DNA of 64,000 nucleotides from Azadirachta indica (taxonomy: Eukaryota > Streptophyta > Magnoliopsida > Sapindales > Meliaceae), in contig CM040445.1 of assembly GCA_022749755.1 (NCBI GenBank), positions 13,785,182-13,849,181 on the forward strand. The letters are read 5' to 3'. Position 1 is the first letter of the stretch; each line of letters begins with the position of its first letter. The position numbers were made by a program, and so were the translations under genes. The notes beneath the pieces are model-generated. The model was not told the DNA's origin. It worked only from the letters and a program-made list of their open reading frames with translations, and made no database searches. Below, in pieces: positions 39,001-50,010 of this stretch.

Positions 39001-41697
39001 ATAATTATATAAATAGGTAAGGAATTTTTCCACTTATGTAGATCAATCACTAAGTCTAAGATCTTTTTATGTAGCTCTCTTTTTAAGGATAAGGTCTCGT
39101 CAAATTCAAAGCAAAGTTATGGAGTACAATGCACATTGAAGTTGAAGTCAAGAGAAGTAGCTAGCTAGGGTCTAATCTATTTCATCACATTTTTTATGCA
39201 TCAATTTTACAATTTTACGTACGTCCAATTTCCTTGACTTTAAGAACATTATGGGGCTAGGATTCTTCCCATTAATTTCTTATAACCTTTTTGATGGTCT
39301 ACCCAAATATATACATATCCTCTAAAACTATACAAAATATATATCCATAAAAAAATAGTATAATATTATTTTACGTACTTTATATATATATATATATATA
39401 TTACACAGCATGTGCATAAAAGTTTAAGATGTACTATAATTGTCACATTTAAATTTTCAATAAAATTATAATATAATATAAATAATTTATAAATATTGAA
39501 ATATCAAATCAATGTTAGTGAGGTGATATCCTAAAGTAATTTTGAATCATCAATTTTCTTGGACACTAGAAATCCTAGGTATGTAAATAATTCAATTAGT
39601 GTCACGTGCCTAACTCACATCTAACATGCATTCAATTAGCCCACAAATATTAATTAATAAATTTCCTTAAATTCTTTTATGTCCATATCCTAATGAAGTG
39701 AAAGGCAAGAAAAACTTTTTACGTTTAATGGTTGATTGCACATCAAATTATCAATATGATAATGCCATTAGGGTCACGTCTTTCATGGCTTTTTGTCACT
39801 CAAAAATCATATATACGATATTTCCAAGTTCGCGATGCATAGAATAACAGTGTGTATGAAAGCTTAGGGAAACATTTATTAATATTTTTTTTTGTAATAT
39901 TAGCTATAGTTTTTTCTCTCCAATTCAAAGAATTTTTCTATAAAACTGATGTAAGGATAAATCAAAATCAAATGAACAAATATTCCTTTCATATTTATTT
40001 TATAAACAAGTTAAAATATATATAAGATGAGAATAAATTTGAACCCTCAATTAACTCTGTCAAATTGTTATTTTATTTTTTATTTTGAAAAGATTTAAAT
40101 CAGAAGGAAATTCTAATTCAATAAGAACATGTTGTTCAAATTTTGTTATAAATATATGAGTATGTATTTTAGTTGTATATTATTTTATATAATTTTTTTT
40201 ACACAAATTGATATAATATTATTAGGTCATTAATAAGTGTTCATGCTATTTATAATGTCAATTATTCTTTTTTTTCTTTTATTTTTTATCCCTTCTCTAT
40301 ATTTTGGTTACCTTATTTTGTGTGCGATAAAATAATATACAAATTTTAATAAAATAACAATATAGGAGAATGGTCAATTCTATGGATCTAATTATTTCCT
40401 CTTTGAAGCCAGAGAGTCAACAAGTACATGAACACCCACTTTCACTAGAGTGAGCTAAAACAAGCCAATTCCAAGGAATCCAATTTTTTATCACTATAAT
40501 GCAAAGAATTTCTTCCAAGAAATTATTTTATAAATTTGTTTCTTTTCACATTCTCTATATATATGTATATTTGTTATCTATAGGAGTTTCAAATTTAGAA
40601 GTGGTGGACACAATTTTTTCAAAATAAAGTGATATATATCCTAAAATTGAAGAAGTTTCTAGTGGGGGCAAGACATGTGAAATAACAAATTAATAATAAG
40701 AACTTGTATTGTACAATACTTTTATAAATTCATGATTGCCCTTTATAACTATACTTAACATATTTACTCTTACCTAATTGTTTTGACAAGCCCCATTTCA
40801 TGCCCAGATTCGCTTATCATAACACAGTGGTTGCATATACCACAGAATTGTGTGGTTGAGACTGCAGACTGCCCATTGTAAATTTCAATTTATTGCTTTT
40901 GGACCCCCAAAAAGTAAAATAGATAAACAATAACCTAAAGAGTTGAAATTACTCATATGGGTCCAATTTTCTTTTCTTTTCCATTCCGCGTACATATAAT
41001 TGTTATTATTCATTCATTCATTCATTCATTCATTCATTCATTCATTCATTCATTTATCTATCTATTTGAAAATAGAATTGACTACTTGACAATTTGCAAT
41101 GCTTGTTTTAAACTTTTTGTCATTTTTTTATTTTAATAGTACTGTTCAGAATTATACTATACTTGTTTGTAAACTTTTTGTCGCTTTTTATTTTAATAAT
41201 ACTGTTCAGTCCAATTATTTTTTTATTAGATCTTATTTTTTTTTAAGTGTAAACGATTAAAATCGACAGTTTTTATTCAATCATTTATGGATACAATTTT
41301 TTCTCATAAACATCTTGTTTATGTGAGTAAATCATTAAAATATCATTTTTTTATATTTAAATTGTCGTATTTTCTCGCATTTTGTTTTTACTAAACTTCA
41401 TTTTTAACGTTAATTGATCAAAATTTTAGTAATATATGGGTATCATATGATATAAAAAGGTAGGGAATGGATAACTTTTGAAAAAAATAAAAAATAAAAA
41501 ATTCTGTAGAGCTTTTAGTAAGCTTTCCAGAAATGTTAAAATAAGATTCAAAAAGCAAGGTCTCTCAGGTAAAGGAGAAACTTTTTATACAACTTCAGTA
41601 GTGGCCCCAAAAACCAATTAAGGGCCCATAGTATTATTGGATATATCTCCTGATCTAGGGCCCCTTTTGGAAACACAATTACAGAAGATGGAACTGC
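31844..41697. other. 10-kb gene-poor region between MYB and bHLH genes
   Basis: This divergent interval has no gene I can support on either strand. It contains (TA)n tracts at about 31950-31977, 36026-36049 and 39381-39401 and many A/T runs. A GC-richer island at 35820-36020 has no start-to-stop frame. A non-repeat-looking patch at 37800-38200 has no family match by eye. A promoter for the MYB gene should lie in its first kilobase and one for the bHLH gene in its last. Confidence 0.5.
41008..41054. repeat. (ATTC)n tetranucleotide microsatellite
   Basis: About eleven ATTC units, followed by a short TATC run. It lies about 0.7 kb upstream of the bHLH gene. Confidence 0.95.
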
Positions 41698-41783
41698 CAC
41701 GTGGCCCTATAACATTACATCTCTTTTTTTTTAACCTATTGTTAAAAATAAAAGAAATTTACACATAATCCCGCACTATAAAT
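41698..41783 (+). promoter_or_regulatory. bHLH promoter: G-box and TATA box
   Basis: A perfect G-box CACGTG (41698-41703) within GCCACGTGGC lies about 170 bp upstream of the start codon, and TATAAAT lies at 41777-41783. A TATA box here places transcription start near 41805-41815. G-boxes are bound by bZIP, PIF and related bHLH factors, so light or hormone control is plausible but not shown. Confidence 0.6.
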
Positions 41784-41873
41784 ATTACGAGTCTCAAACC
41801 CATGATCGAAACACCCTACTCTCCTTCATCACCGAATCTTTTTTTTTTTAAAAAAAAAAACAAACAAATTCCA

Positions 41874-43221
41874 ATGGCTGATTTCACAGAAGATTTCAGA
41901 CCTTCATTTCCTTTTCTTTATATTGATCCAAACATGGAACAACATCAGTTCAGTGTTTTGGACAACGCAAGCTTGAATTATCAAAGCTTCTTGCCTTTCT
42001 CTAATGACAACTTCTTCAGCCATCAACAACCTGAGTTTCCCGGAGACTTGGCAGAAAATTTTCCTGGAGTTTTTCAACAGAGCAATATTAATTACCAGAA
42101 TATGTTGCCAGTTTCTCAGTCTACAGTCACAATTGAAAGTGAAAACAAGAAGAGAAAAGCTGTAGAGATATCAGAGACTAGCTGTGAGAATTCTTCTTCT
42201 CCAGTTTGTGAAATTGAAACCAAGAGAAAAAACGTAAGCAGTCGATAGTTCTGCAATTTTTTTTTTTTTTTGTCTTTTGGCCTGGTTTTTGATTTTGTGA
42301 TTGATGGGTTGTTTTGTTTTGGTCTTGTAGAATTCAGGTGGGAGAAGAAAGAGAGTGAAAGGCAATGAGAAGGAAGAAGAGAAACCAAAGGAAGTGGTTC
42401 ATGTCAGAGCTAGAAGAGGACAAGCAACTGATAGCCACAGTTTAGCTGAAAGGGTAAATTTATTATTTATATATTAAGCTTTTCTAATTTTTTTTTAATT
42501 ATTCATTTGCTTTATCTTAATGATATTAATAAATAGATTTGTTATGATTCAGGTTAGAAGAGGAAAAATCAATGAGAGACTAAGATGCTTACAAGATATT
42601 GTTCCAGGGTGTTATAAGGTAACAATTTTTTTTTTTCTAAGGATTAAGAATTATTAATATTTATATTTTTCACTTATTTAACTACAAATTTTATGATTGG
42701 ATATTATAAAAAATGAATTGCTTATATTCTCATATGCTTTGCAAATTTGCAGACCATGGGAATGGCAGTTATGCTGGATGAGATAATTAACTATGTCCAG
42801 TCCTTGCAAAATCAAGTTGAGGTGAGTTGAAAGTTGAAACTGGAATCATTTTCTTGATTTTCTGTTGCTTTCAGAAAAATAGAATCAAATCTAACATTTT
42901 TTTTTGTTTTCGTTTTTAATTCAGTTTCTTTCTATGAAGCTGACTGCAGCCAGCAGATTTTACGACTTCAATTCAGAGTCAGATGCTATAGAAACAATGC
43001 AGGTACTAGAAAAATTGAGAAATCTAGAACAAGAATCCTTTTTAATTTTCTGGGTGTGTTTTTGTTGCATAAAATTTTGATTATTAATGGTGAATTAATT
43101 AATAATATGTGTTAAAACGCAGAGAGCAAAGGCATATGAAGCAAAAGACACAGAAAGATTGATGAGAGAAGGATATGGAGGAATTGGTAGCTGTTCTTCT
43201 TCCTTAACAAGACCCTTCTGA
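41874..43221 (+). CDS. BEE1/BEE3-type bHLH transcription factor (6 exons, 264 aa)
   Basis: Exons 41874-42233, 42331-42453, 42553-42618, 42753-42821, 42925-43002 and 43123-43221 join in phase to 795 nt. The bHLH domain (residues about 150-212) reads ATDSHSLAERVRRGKINERL, then LQDIVPGCYKTMGMAVMLDE and YVQSLQNQVEFLSMKLTAAS. The VRRGKINER and KTMGMA variants match the BEE (brassinosteroid enhanced expression) group rather than the commoner VRREKISER relatives. BEE proteins act redundantly in brassinosteroid-linked growth. A basic, Lys/Arg-rich stretch precedes the domain. An in-frame ATG at 41802 would add 24 residues encoded partly by a T/A homopolymer pair; it sits at or before the predicted transcription start, so I chose 41874 (MADFTEDF). 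Confidence 0.92.
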
Positions 43222-46082
43222 CTATATTGTAACATTTAAAGAAAAATAAAGAGTTAAAAGCTGTTCTTCTTCCAATTGTTTTGGTATTGTCATACAACAA
43301 ATGAAGATGGTCTATTTCCTATAGTTTTCCAATTTAAAAAAACACTCTAATTGTTCTCACTTCAAGCTTTATGTAGCACAAATGGACATGTATACTTGTA
43401 ATTGCCACTCACACTTGTGAGAGAATTGATCAAACAACATGTATAAATTTCCGAAAAGGAAAAAAAAATTATCAATTTCATCTACGTTACTATGATTTAT
43501 GATTCTATCCATGTATGATATATGAATAAAAAAAGAAATGTTACAATATATTCAATGGATTGTAACTCTTTATTTTTCTTTAAATTTAGCCTGAAATTGA
43601 CAAGATATATGATGATCACATCATAACAACAAAGTGGTCGCAAAATGACCAAAAACGATGACTGAGACATTGAAGGGGGAGGTATGATTAAGAAGTGTTT
43701 GTCGGCACTGATGCTTTCACGGTGCCTAGGAATCTCAAACTAACATATTTCACTTGCATTGCATTGTATTTGTAGATGTCAATTCATTTAACAAAACATT
43801 TGACTCTAAGACCACTTCATAGGATTGGATTGAATTCTACTAAACCATTAGTTGAAATAGGAACTCACCAAGATTTGAAACTTAACAATAATATTTTTCA
43901 ATGTACAAGACCCAACTAGTTAAATAAATTTTAAAGTCCAATTTGTATCTACACTAATTAAATCTTAACTAAGAGTGATTGCTTTTTTTAAGGATTCATT
44001 TGAAAGTATATATTACTTTAAGAAACATTTTTATTTTAACAATACTTTTAAAAATATTGGGGTATACGATTTTATTTATATGCCACTAACATTTTTAATT
44101 CCAAAAAAGTATTTCAATCAACTACTATATATAAAATATGAAAGAAACATTTTAAATAATGAAAAAAGAATCTCAAATTAATACAATGCCAACGCATTCC
44201 ACTGATATATTAAAGTAACTATATATTCTCACATATATTTATAGATCAGTTACACAATTGGTAAATTATTACTTATATCGTTTAACCAATATATACACCT
44301 ATTCAAATTTAGGATCAAATTTATACATATACCTACCATATGATCATTTGAAAACCAAGTTGGCAATATCTATCAGTATCCCCATGCCGTGTTGAGTAGG
44401 ACCATAAAAATAAATAATTTGTGGCAAGTTGTGGAAAAATCCCAATTGTCTGTAAAATTGAGAAGCTGCTTAATGCTTTTTGGCACTAACAATTGGAGTA
44501 TTTCTCATGAAACCAAAAGCACTTGTTGCTGAATGCTAAATACGCGTATACTCAAAAGGCAACAAATTTACTAAGGACAAAAGGATTTTCAGCTCCAATC
44601 CATGGATCCCACATATATTCATTTAGATAGATACATGAAATCTCACGGATTTGCCAATTCATGAACTGAATGATTGGTGAGAAGAGGAAATTATAGAGAC
44701 CAAAATTATACTTAATTTCTTTTTATTTATAAAAATTATTCATAATATTAGAGGTGTGATAGATTCAATGCATCCATGAATATTGGAGCAAGAAGAGGGC
44801 CATAGTTTGCCCTAAAGAAGATGGCAATGTGGGTTCACCAACAAGAATATCTCAATTGATCAGAGCTAAATGAACCTATCAAAAGCAAGTGCTGTTTCTT
44901 TGGCAACTTTTGTTTTTATTTTTTCTTTTTTCCCACTCAAAATCTTTCTTCTTTGACTCTCTTTTGACCCAAGTCTAATTACTTTGTCTCTTGAAGAAGC
45001 ATGCATATGCATGAACTAGAAGAGAAAGAGAGAAGACTCTTTTTGGGGTCCCAAAAGAATTAATTAAGTGGATAATGTCTTGTATTCACAATTTGGATTA
45101 GGTGAAGTTGGAGAGAGAAATTGTAACTAATATGGGCAAGTTCAAGGATTCATGTAAAGTGGGGATTATGATCATCAAGTTTTGGATCAAGTGGAAGATG
45201 TTGTTGGCTAGTCATTAATCCATTTTAATTCCCACTTCAATTCTATATCTAAATCATATGCATGCATGCATGCTATATATCTTATTTATTAAGACTCAAA
45301 AGTTACAACTAGGGTATTCAATATTTCACTCAAATTAAAAAATTATGTCAACCCAATTCTTTTGAACCTATCCATAATTTAATTGAATTAAAATATGCTA
45401 AGCTTTTAAACTAGCTTACAACAAATCAAATGACAACACATTTTTTAAGAACAATAATTAAAAAAATCCAAATGAAACCAAAATGTTGTCCAAACCGTGT
45501 TATCAACTAAATGGGGTCAAATCAAGCTTGTTACCTAATCATAGACAAGAGATGAGGCATCAATTTTTTTAACATTATCTTTTGTTTGCTACCGAATTAG
45601 AAAACTTATAATTTTTTTTTTAATTGATCGGAAAGAGAACAGAGAAAAAAAGGAAAGGTAAATAACAATTAAAACTGATCATTTCATATAGAGTACAAAA
45701 TAATGTGTAAAATAATGATGAAATTTTAATAAAGAGTGGAATCACAGTACAAGTGAGGCTTTCTATCCCTTCAAATAAACATAAAAAACATTAATTTTAG
45801 AAAATGTATAAATATATTATCTCATTTTAATAAGAATTTTTTATACTTATATAATTTCATCAGCTCAAAAAAAAAAAGACAATTACATGATAAATGAAAA
45901 ATTGGATAAGTAATGAAAATAGTTTTCTGTCTTTATAATTAAAGTTTTTTAAAGTAAAATTTTTAAAAATAAGATTTTTATAGGTGGAATAAAAATAAAT
46001 GGAGTTTTTAATAAAAATATCGTATTTAATCTGTTAATTATCTTGAGATAATCTTTACGTTATGATTAAATAATGAGACTTA
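43222..46082. other. bHLH 3' end and intergenic DNA
   Basis: The first 100-200 bases include probable polyadenylation signals (aaaaataaag near 43240). The remainder is AT-rich with no supported gene; the interval 44350-45250 is less AT-rich but shows no coding frame. Confidence 0.45.
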
Positions 46083-46764
46083 GGGGTTGTTTATTCTTTT
46101 GACTGAAATTTGAATATAATTATTTAAATGTTTAAGGGTTGTTTGTTTTTTAATTTATGTCTGAATACTTGTTAGAAACATCTAAATATAATTAAATTAA
46201 AAATTTTAACTTAAATCAGAATAAGTAAATGTTTGAATAATTTAATATTTTTATTTCTCAAAAACATATTTATCTTATTAATTTATTTACTAACAAAATT
46301 AAAACCCTAATTAACTATTTTTAACGTATTTTTTCTCTATTGTGGATCTACTCTACTTGTCTTCTTATTCCTACTTATTTTAAACTTTAATTATTACAAT
46401 CAATTTGTATATTTACATAATATAAATATATTACAATATAACTTATTATTTTTATTTAATTTTTATTGATATTTATATCATTGATTAGAAATTATTTTTT
46501 TTAAAAAAAAATATATACAAATAAATAACATAATTTATTAATTTTTTTATTTATTATTGTACTAATATAACCAAAATTATTATAAATATAAGTATATTAT
46601 TTAAAAAGGTATTTATGTCACAATATCAATTGTCAAACTTTTTATTTTGTCAAAATAAACAATTTAATATCTATTTTTAAATGTTTTAAAATAAAAAATA
46701 AACGTATAATTTAAATTTAGATTTCATTCATGTTCAGAATCCAAACAAAAAAACAAATGTTACC
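46083..46764 (+). mobile_element. Tourist-like (PIF/Harbinger) MITE, copy 2
   Basis: Starts GGGGTTGTTTATT and ends CAAATGTTACC, flanked by TTA and TAA. It is related along its length to the copy at 23381-24081 but carries its own changes, including a repeated gggttgtttgttttt near the left end. It has no coding capacity and must have been moved by a transposase in trans. Confidence 0.62.
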
Positions 46765-47370
46765 TAAGAAAGAGAAATCAGTGCTCTTTATTAATTAAAT
46801 AAACGCCGTACTTAGTTATCGATCAAGCTTTTAATTAATTAACAATGAGGTTTAATTAATGCAGTTAAAGCCGTAGAATAAATTAATAGATGTGATTATG
46901 TGATACTTACATTAATTCGTTTGCTTAGGTCCTTTAATTTTTACATGAAAGCTACTGATAAACTGAAATCCTTTGAAGTCAAGTTTTACTCTACAATTTT
47001 ACTGCTGTAAGTACTATAAAGTTTTCAAAGATATGTACTCGAAAATTTTGTAATGGCTAAGAACTAAAGCAACAGAAGCAATTGACGCCCTTCAAAAAAG
47101 CCAATCTTTTCGTGTACATTCTACTGTGTAATGTACTCTCTAATAGATCTGAGAAAACTTCTAAAACTAAACCGTAATCAAGCAACGCAACAAGAATCAA
47201 AATGCAAATGCAGAAAAAATGAAATAAAATTAGAGCAAGAACCAAAAATAAAAATTGAAGAATATGTGGTTCGGTTTATAACCAAAAATAAAAATGCCCT
47301 CGTTCTAATAACTTTATTTTATTTTTTTTATAGGACTCTATTATATATAATTAATCTTTCATGTAAGAAA

Positions 47371-47581
47371 AGGTCTGATACCCTTATTTTTAAGTTTAAT
47401 ACTTCGTCACCTCTAAATGTAGATTAATACCCATCACCTCTTATCTGATACTCAAAAATAGTTTTTAATCATAATGAGATGATGGCAAGAAATTATAACA
47501 AAGATGATGAGAGGGTTGATAAGAAATTAATCAAAGTTTAGAGGTGATAGAGTATTAGATCTAAAAGTAGGGAGTATCATG
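47371..47581. mobile_element. Small palindromic MITE
   Basis: About 210 bp whose two halves are inverted copies. The left half runs TGATACCCTTATTTTTAAG then AATACTTCGTCACCTCTAAA. The right half, read on the other strand, runs TGATACTCCCTACTTTTAG then AATACTCTATCACCTCTAAA. It would fold into one long hairpin. The family is not recognised. Confidence 0.6.
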
Positions 47582-48790
47582 CATCTTTTCCTTCCAAACT
47601 CTCCATAGAGTCCAACAGCAACGCACAAAATGAAGCTTAAAATGACACCATGATAACACATTCATATCACAATAAATTCAATTCTAAAATTGCCAGACTT
47701 TTCCTTATCTATTTCTTCCAAAATCCCAATCAATATAAGTATGATATATCTCCGTATTCGATCCGCTTTAATCACCAAACCAAACCAATCGAAACACTTG
47801 CTCTGCCTTTCACCTCCTAACCAAATTGCAACAATCTTTGGGCCTCTACCCAAAACTGAAGTAACGACTGCACTCCTGAAATTCATGAAAAGCGAAAATC
47901 TCTGCACCAGTACTATTATTATTATTATTGCTGCAGGCTTCTTTATTTGCATTCTACTATTATTTGCAAGTGAATTTAATATATATTCTTTCATATTACA
48001 TAAAAAGAGTTTTCTATTGACCTGCTTATATTTTTGCTTTAAAATTTTTTCAAATATTACATATATAACTACTAATATTATATTGAAAATTTATTGGGAC
48101 TTTAGAGTAGATCCTATGTGATATTGATCGAAATTTTTCACCCCATAGAGATGATACTTGATTTTTTTTTTAAATATTACATGCACAATTACCAATATTA
48201 CATTGAAAATTTATTAGAACTTTAGATTGTCCTCGCATGTGAAAAAAAATTTACCCACACTCTAATACGGTAAATCTTACATTTATAGTAGGTATTAATT
48301 TCCACACCCAATTGGAGAAAAAATTACCCTGCTGGCCTCAGTCTAAACTCCAAAGTGGAGTTCAGACCTCTAGCCACTCAGGCTTACTTTGAGTTTATTT
48401 TGTAGTAAGTTTACTCGTACTTTATTAATTTCCAAATCTCAAGCATCATTAAATGTAGAATGATACTTTGTGTATATATATATGTGTGTGTATGCATATA
48501 AATATATATATATATATATATATTATTTGAAACTAGTATTGTTAATTATATCTATAGATCTTTTTGTAATCGTAATTTTAATATTTACTACTTATTTATC
48601 TGTTGCAAAGGTCCTCTAATACATGAACCAAAGAGAAGTAGAATGGGATCAATACATTTGATTGCATATTAATTTACTGAGTATTATATTCTCAAAATAA
48701 TCCTGCATGCAGATTCCCTGTGTTTGAAAACAAAGAGATCAATGTAGATGGCAAACATTATAATTATTGAGTCCAATATTGCAGAATTTT
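47582..48790. other. Intergenic, no supported gene
   Basis: Open frames of 110 aa (minus, 47662-47994) and 143 aa (plus, 47690-48121) overlap each other on opposite strands and neither resembles a known family. An AT microsatellite lies at 48501-48523. Confidence 0.4.
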
Positions 48791-48792
48791 TT

Positions 48793-50010
48793 ATATTCAT
48801 GTCTTTGTAATTAGAATAACATTCATTAGAGTTTTGATTGCCTTAGTTGTAATACATAATTTATTTATTCATCAAATGGATGTTAAAACAATATTTATAA
48901 ATAGTATCTGAAAAAAAAATATACATGAGACTACCAGAAGATTGTATAGCACCAAGATCAGAGCATAAAACTTACAAGCATCAAAATGGTGCCATGAGAA
49001 ATTTGAGCAAGTTTAGTATCAAATAATTTTCTGATCAATAGTTATAAAGATAAATTTATTCATTTTAAATCTTCTGCTACTAGTAACTTTGGGATCATTT
49101 GCTCATATATTGATGATATACTTACTTTAATTTAATCCAAACATGAAAGTGATAAATGAAAATAATTTTTTTTTTTTTTTTTTTTGCTTTTAATTTTGAT
49201 ATAAATAATATGGGAGAAACAAATGTTATTCCTATGTCAAAATAAGCAAAACAAGTAACAGTGTTATACTATCATACAAGTATTATGTAGAGAAATTTTT
49301 GAAGAATTTTGGGGCTTTGAATGTAAGTTTATATCAACAACTTACAATTTAAATGTTGTGCCAAGTAAACGAGATGTGCCCAAATAATTGATGGCCTCAT
49401 ATACTTGATGAATTATACTAGAACTAACATTGTATATATAGTTTAACAGATTAAGTAAATATACTTGGAATCCTAATTACAAGGATCATTGGGCTACCTT
49501 GGATATAGGCTTCCAAAGTATCTAAAAGGCAACTTAAATTATAGGCTCGTTTTTAATAGATCTCAACTGTTAGACTGATTGACTGATGCAAATTAGATAA
49601 AATTTACTAGTAGTTGTATATTTACACTTGTGGAGGAGTGATCTCTTGAAAATCTTTCAAGTAGACATATATAGCTCATTTAACCATGAAGTTTGAGCTA
49701 ATTGCCTTAGAAAAAGCATATAGAGTGGTTAAGAAATATCTTAGAAGATCTTCCCATTAATGTTTATCATCCTACTTTGACTTCAACACGTTCTAATTGT
49801 CAAGTCGCTATTACTAAAGTTAAGAGTAAAATATATAATGAGAAAAACAAACATATCCATTTAGGATATATTAGCTAGAATTAAGCATCTAATAGAATTT
49901 GGAGTAATAATCCTATATTTTGTTAAATCAAAGTTGAATTTGGCCAATCCTCTTATTAAACTGGTAAATAGGATGTTAATAGAACAAACATGGTGGGGAT
50001 GAGACTATTG
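48793..50010 (+). mobile_element. Ty1/copia retrotransposon relic (reverse transcriptase and RNase H)
   Basis: Translated fragments in shifting frames spell a copia pol 3' region in order: RITFIRVLIALVVIHNLFIH then QMDVKT (reverse transcriptase N-part with the first catalytic Asp), EIYM-like and WHEKFEQ, the catalytic YIDD box near 49108, then RNase H-like pieces (EWLRNIL, KNKHIHL) and a NLANPLIK/VNRMLIEQ match to the usual ADPLTKGL tail. Many stops and frameshifts and the loss of gag, protease and integrase show it is long dead. No LTR is recognisable. Confidence 0.8.

Noticed and set aside
47662..48121. Overlapping 110-aa (minus) and 143-aa (plus) open frames
   Set aside because: They lie on opposite strands of the same DNA, neither shows a domain, signal or family resemblance, and no convincing promoter or splice context was seen.
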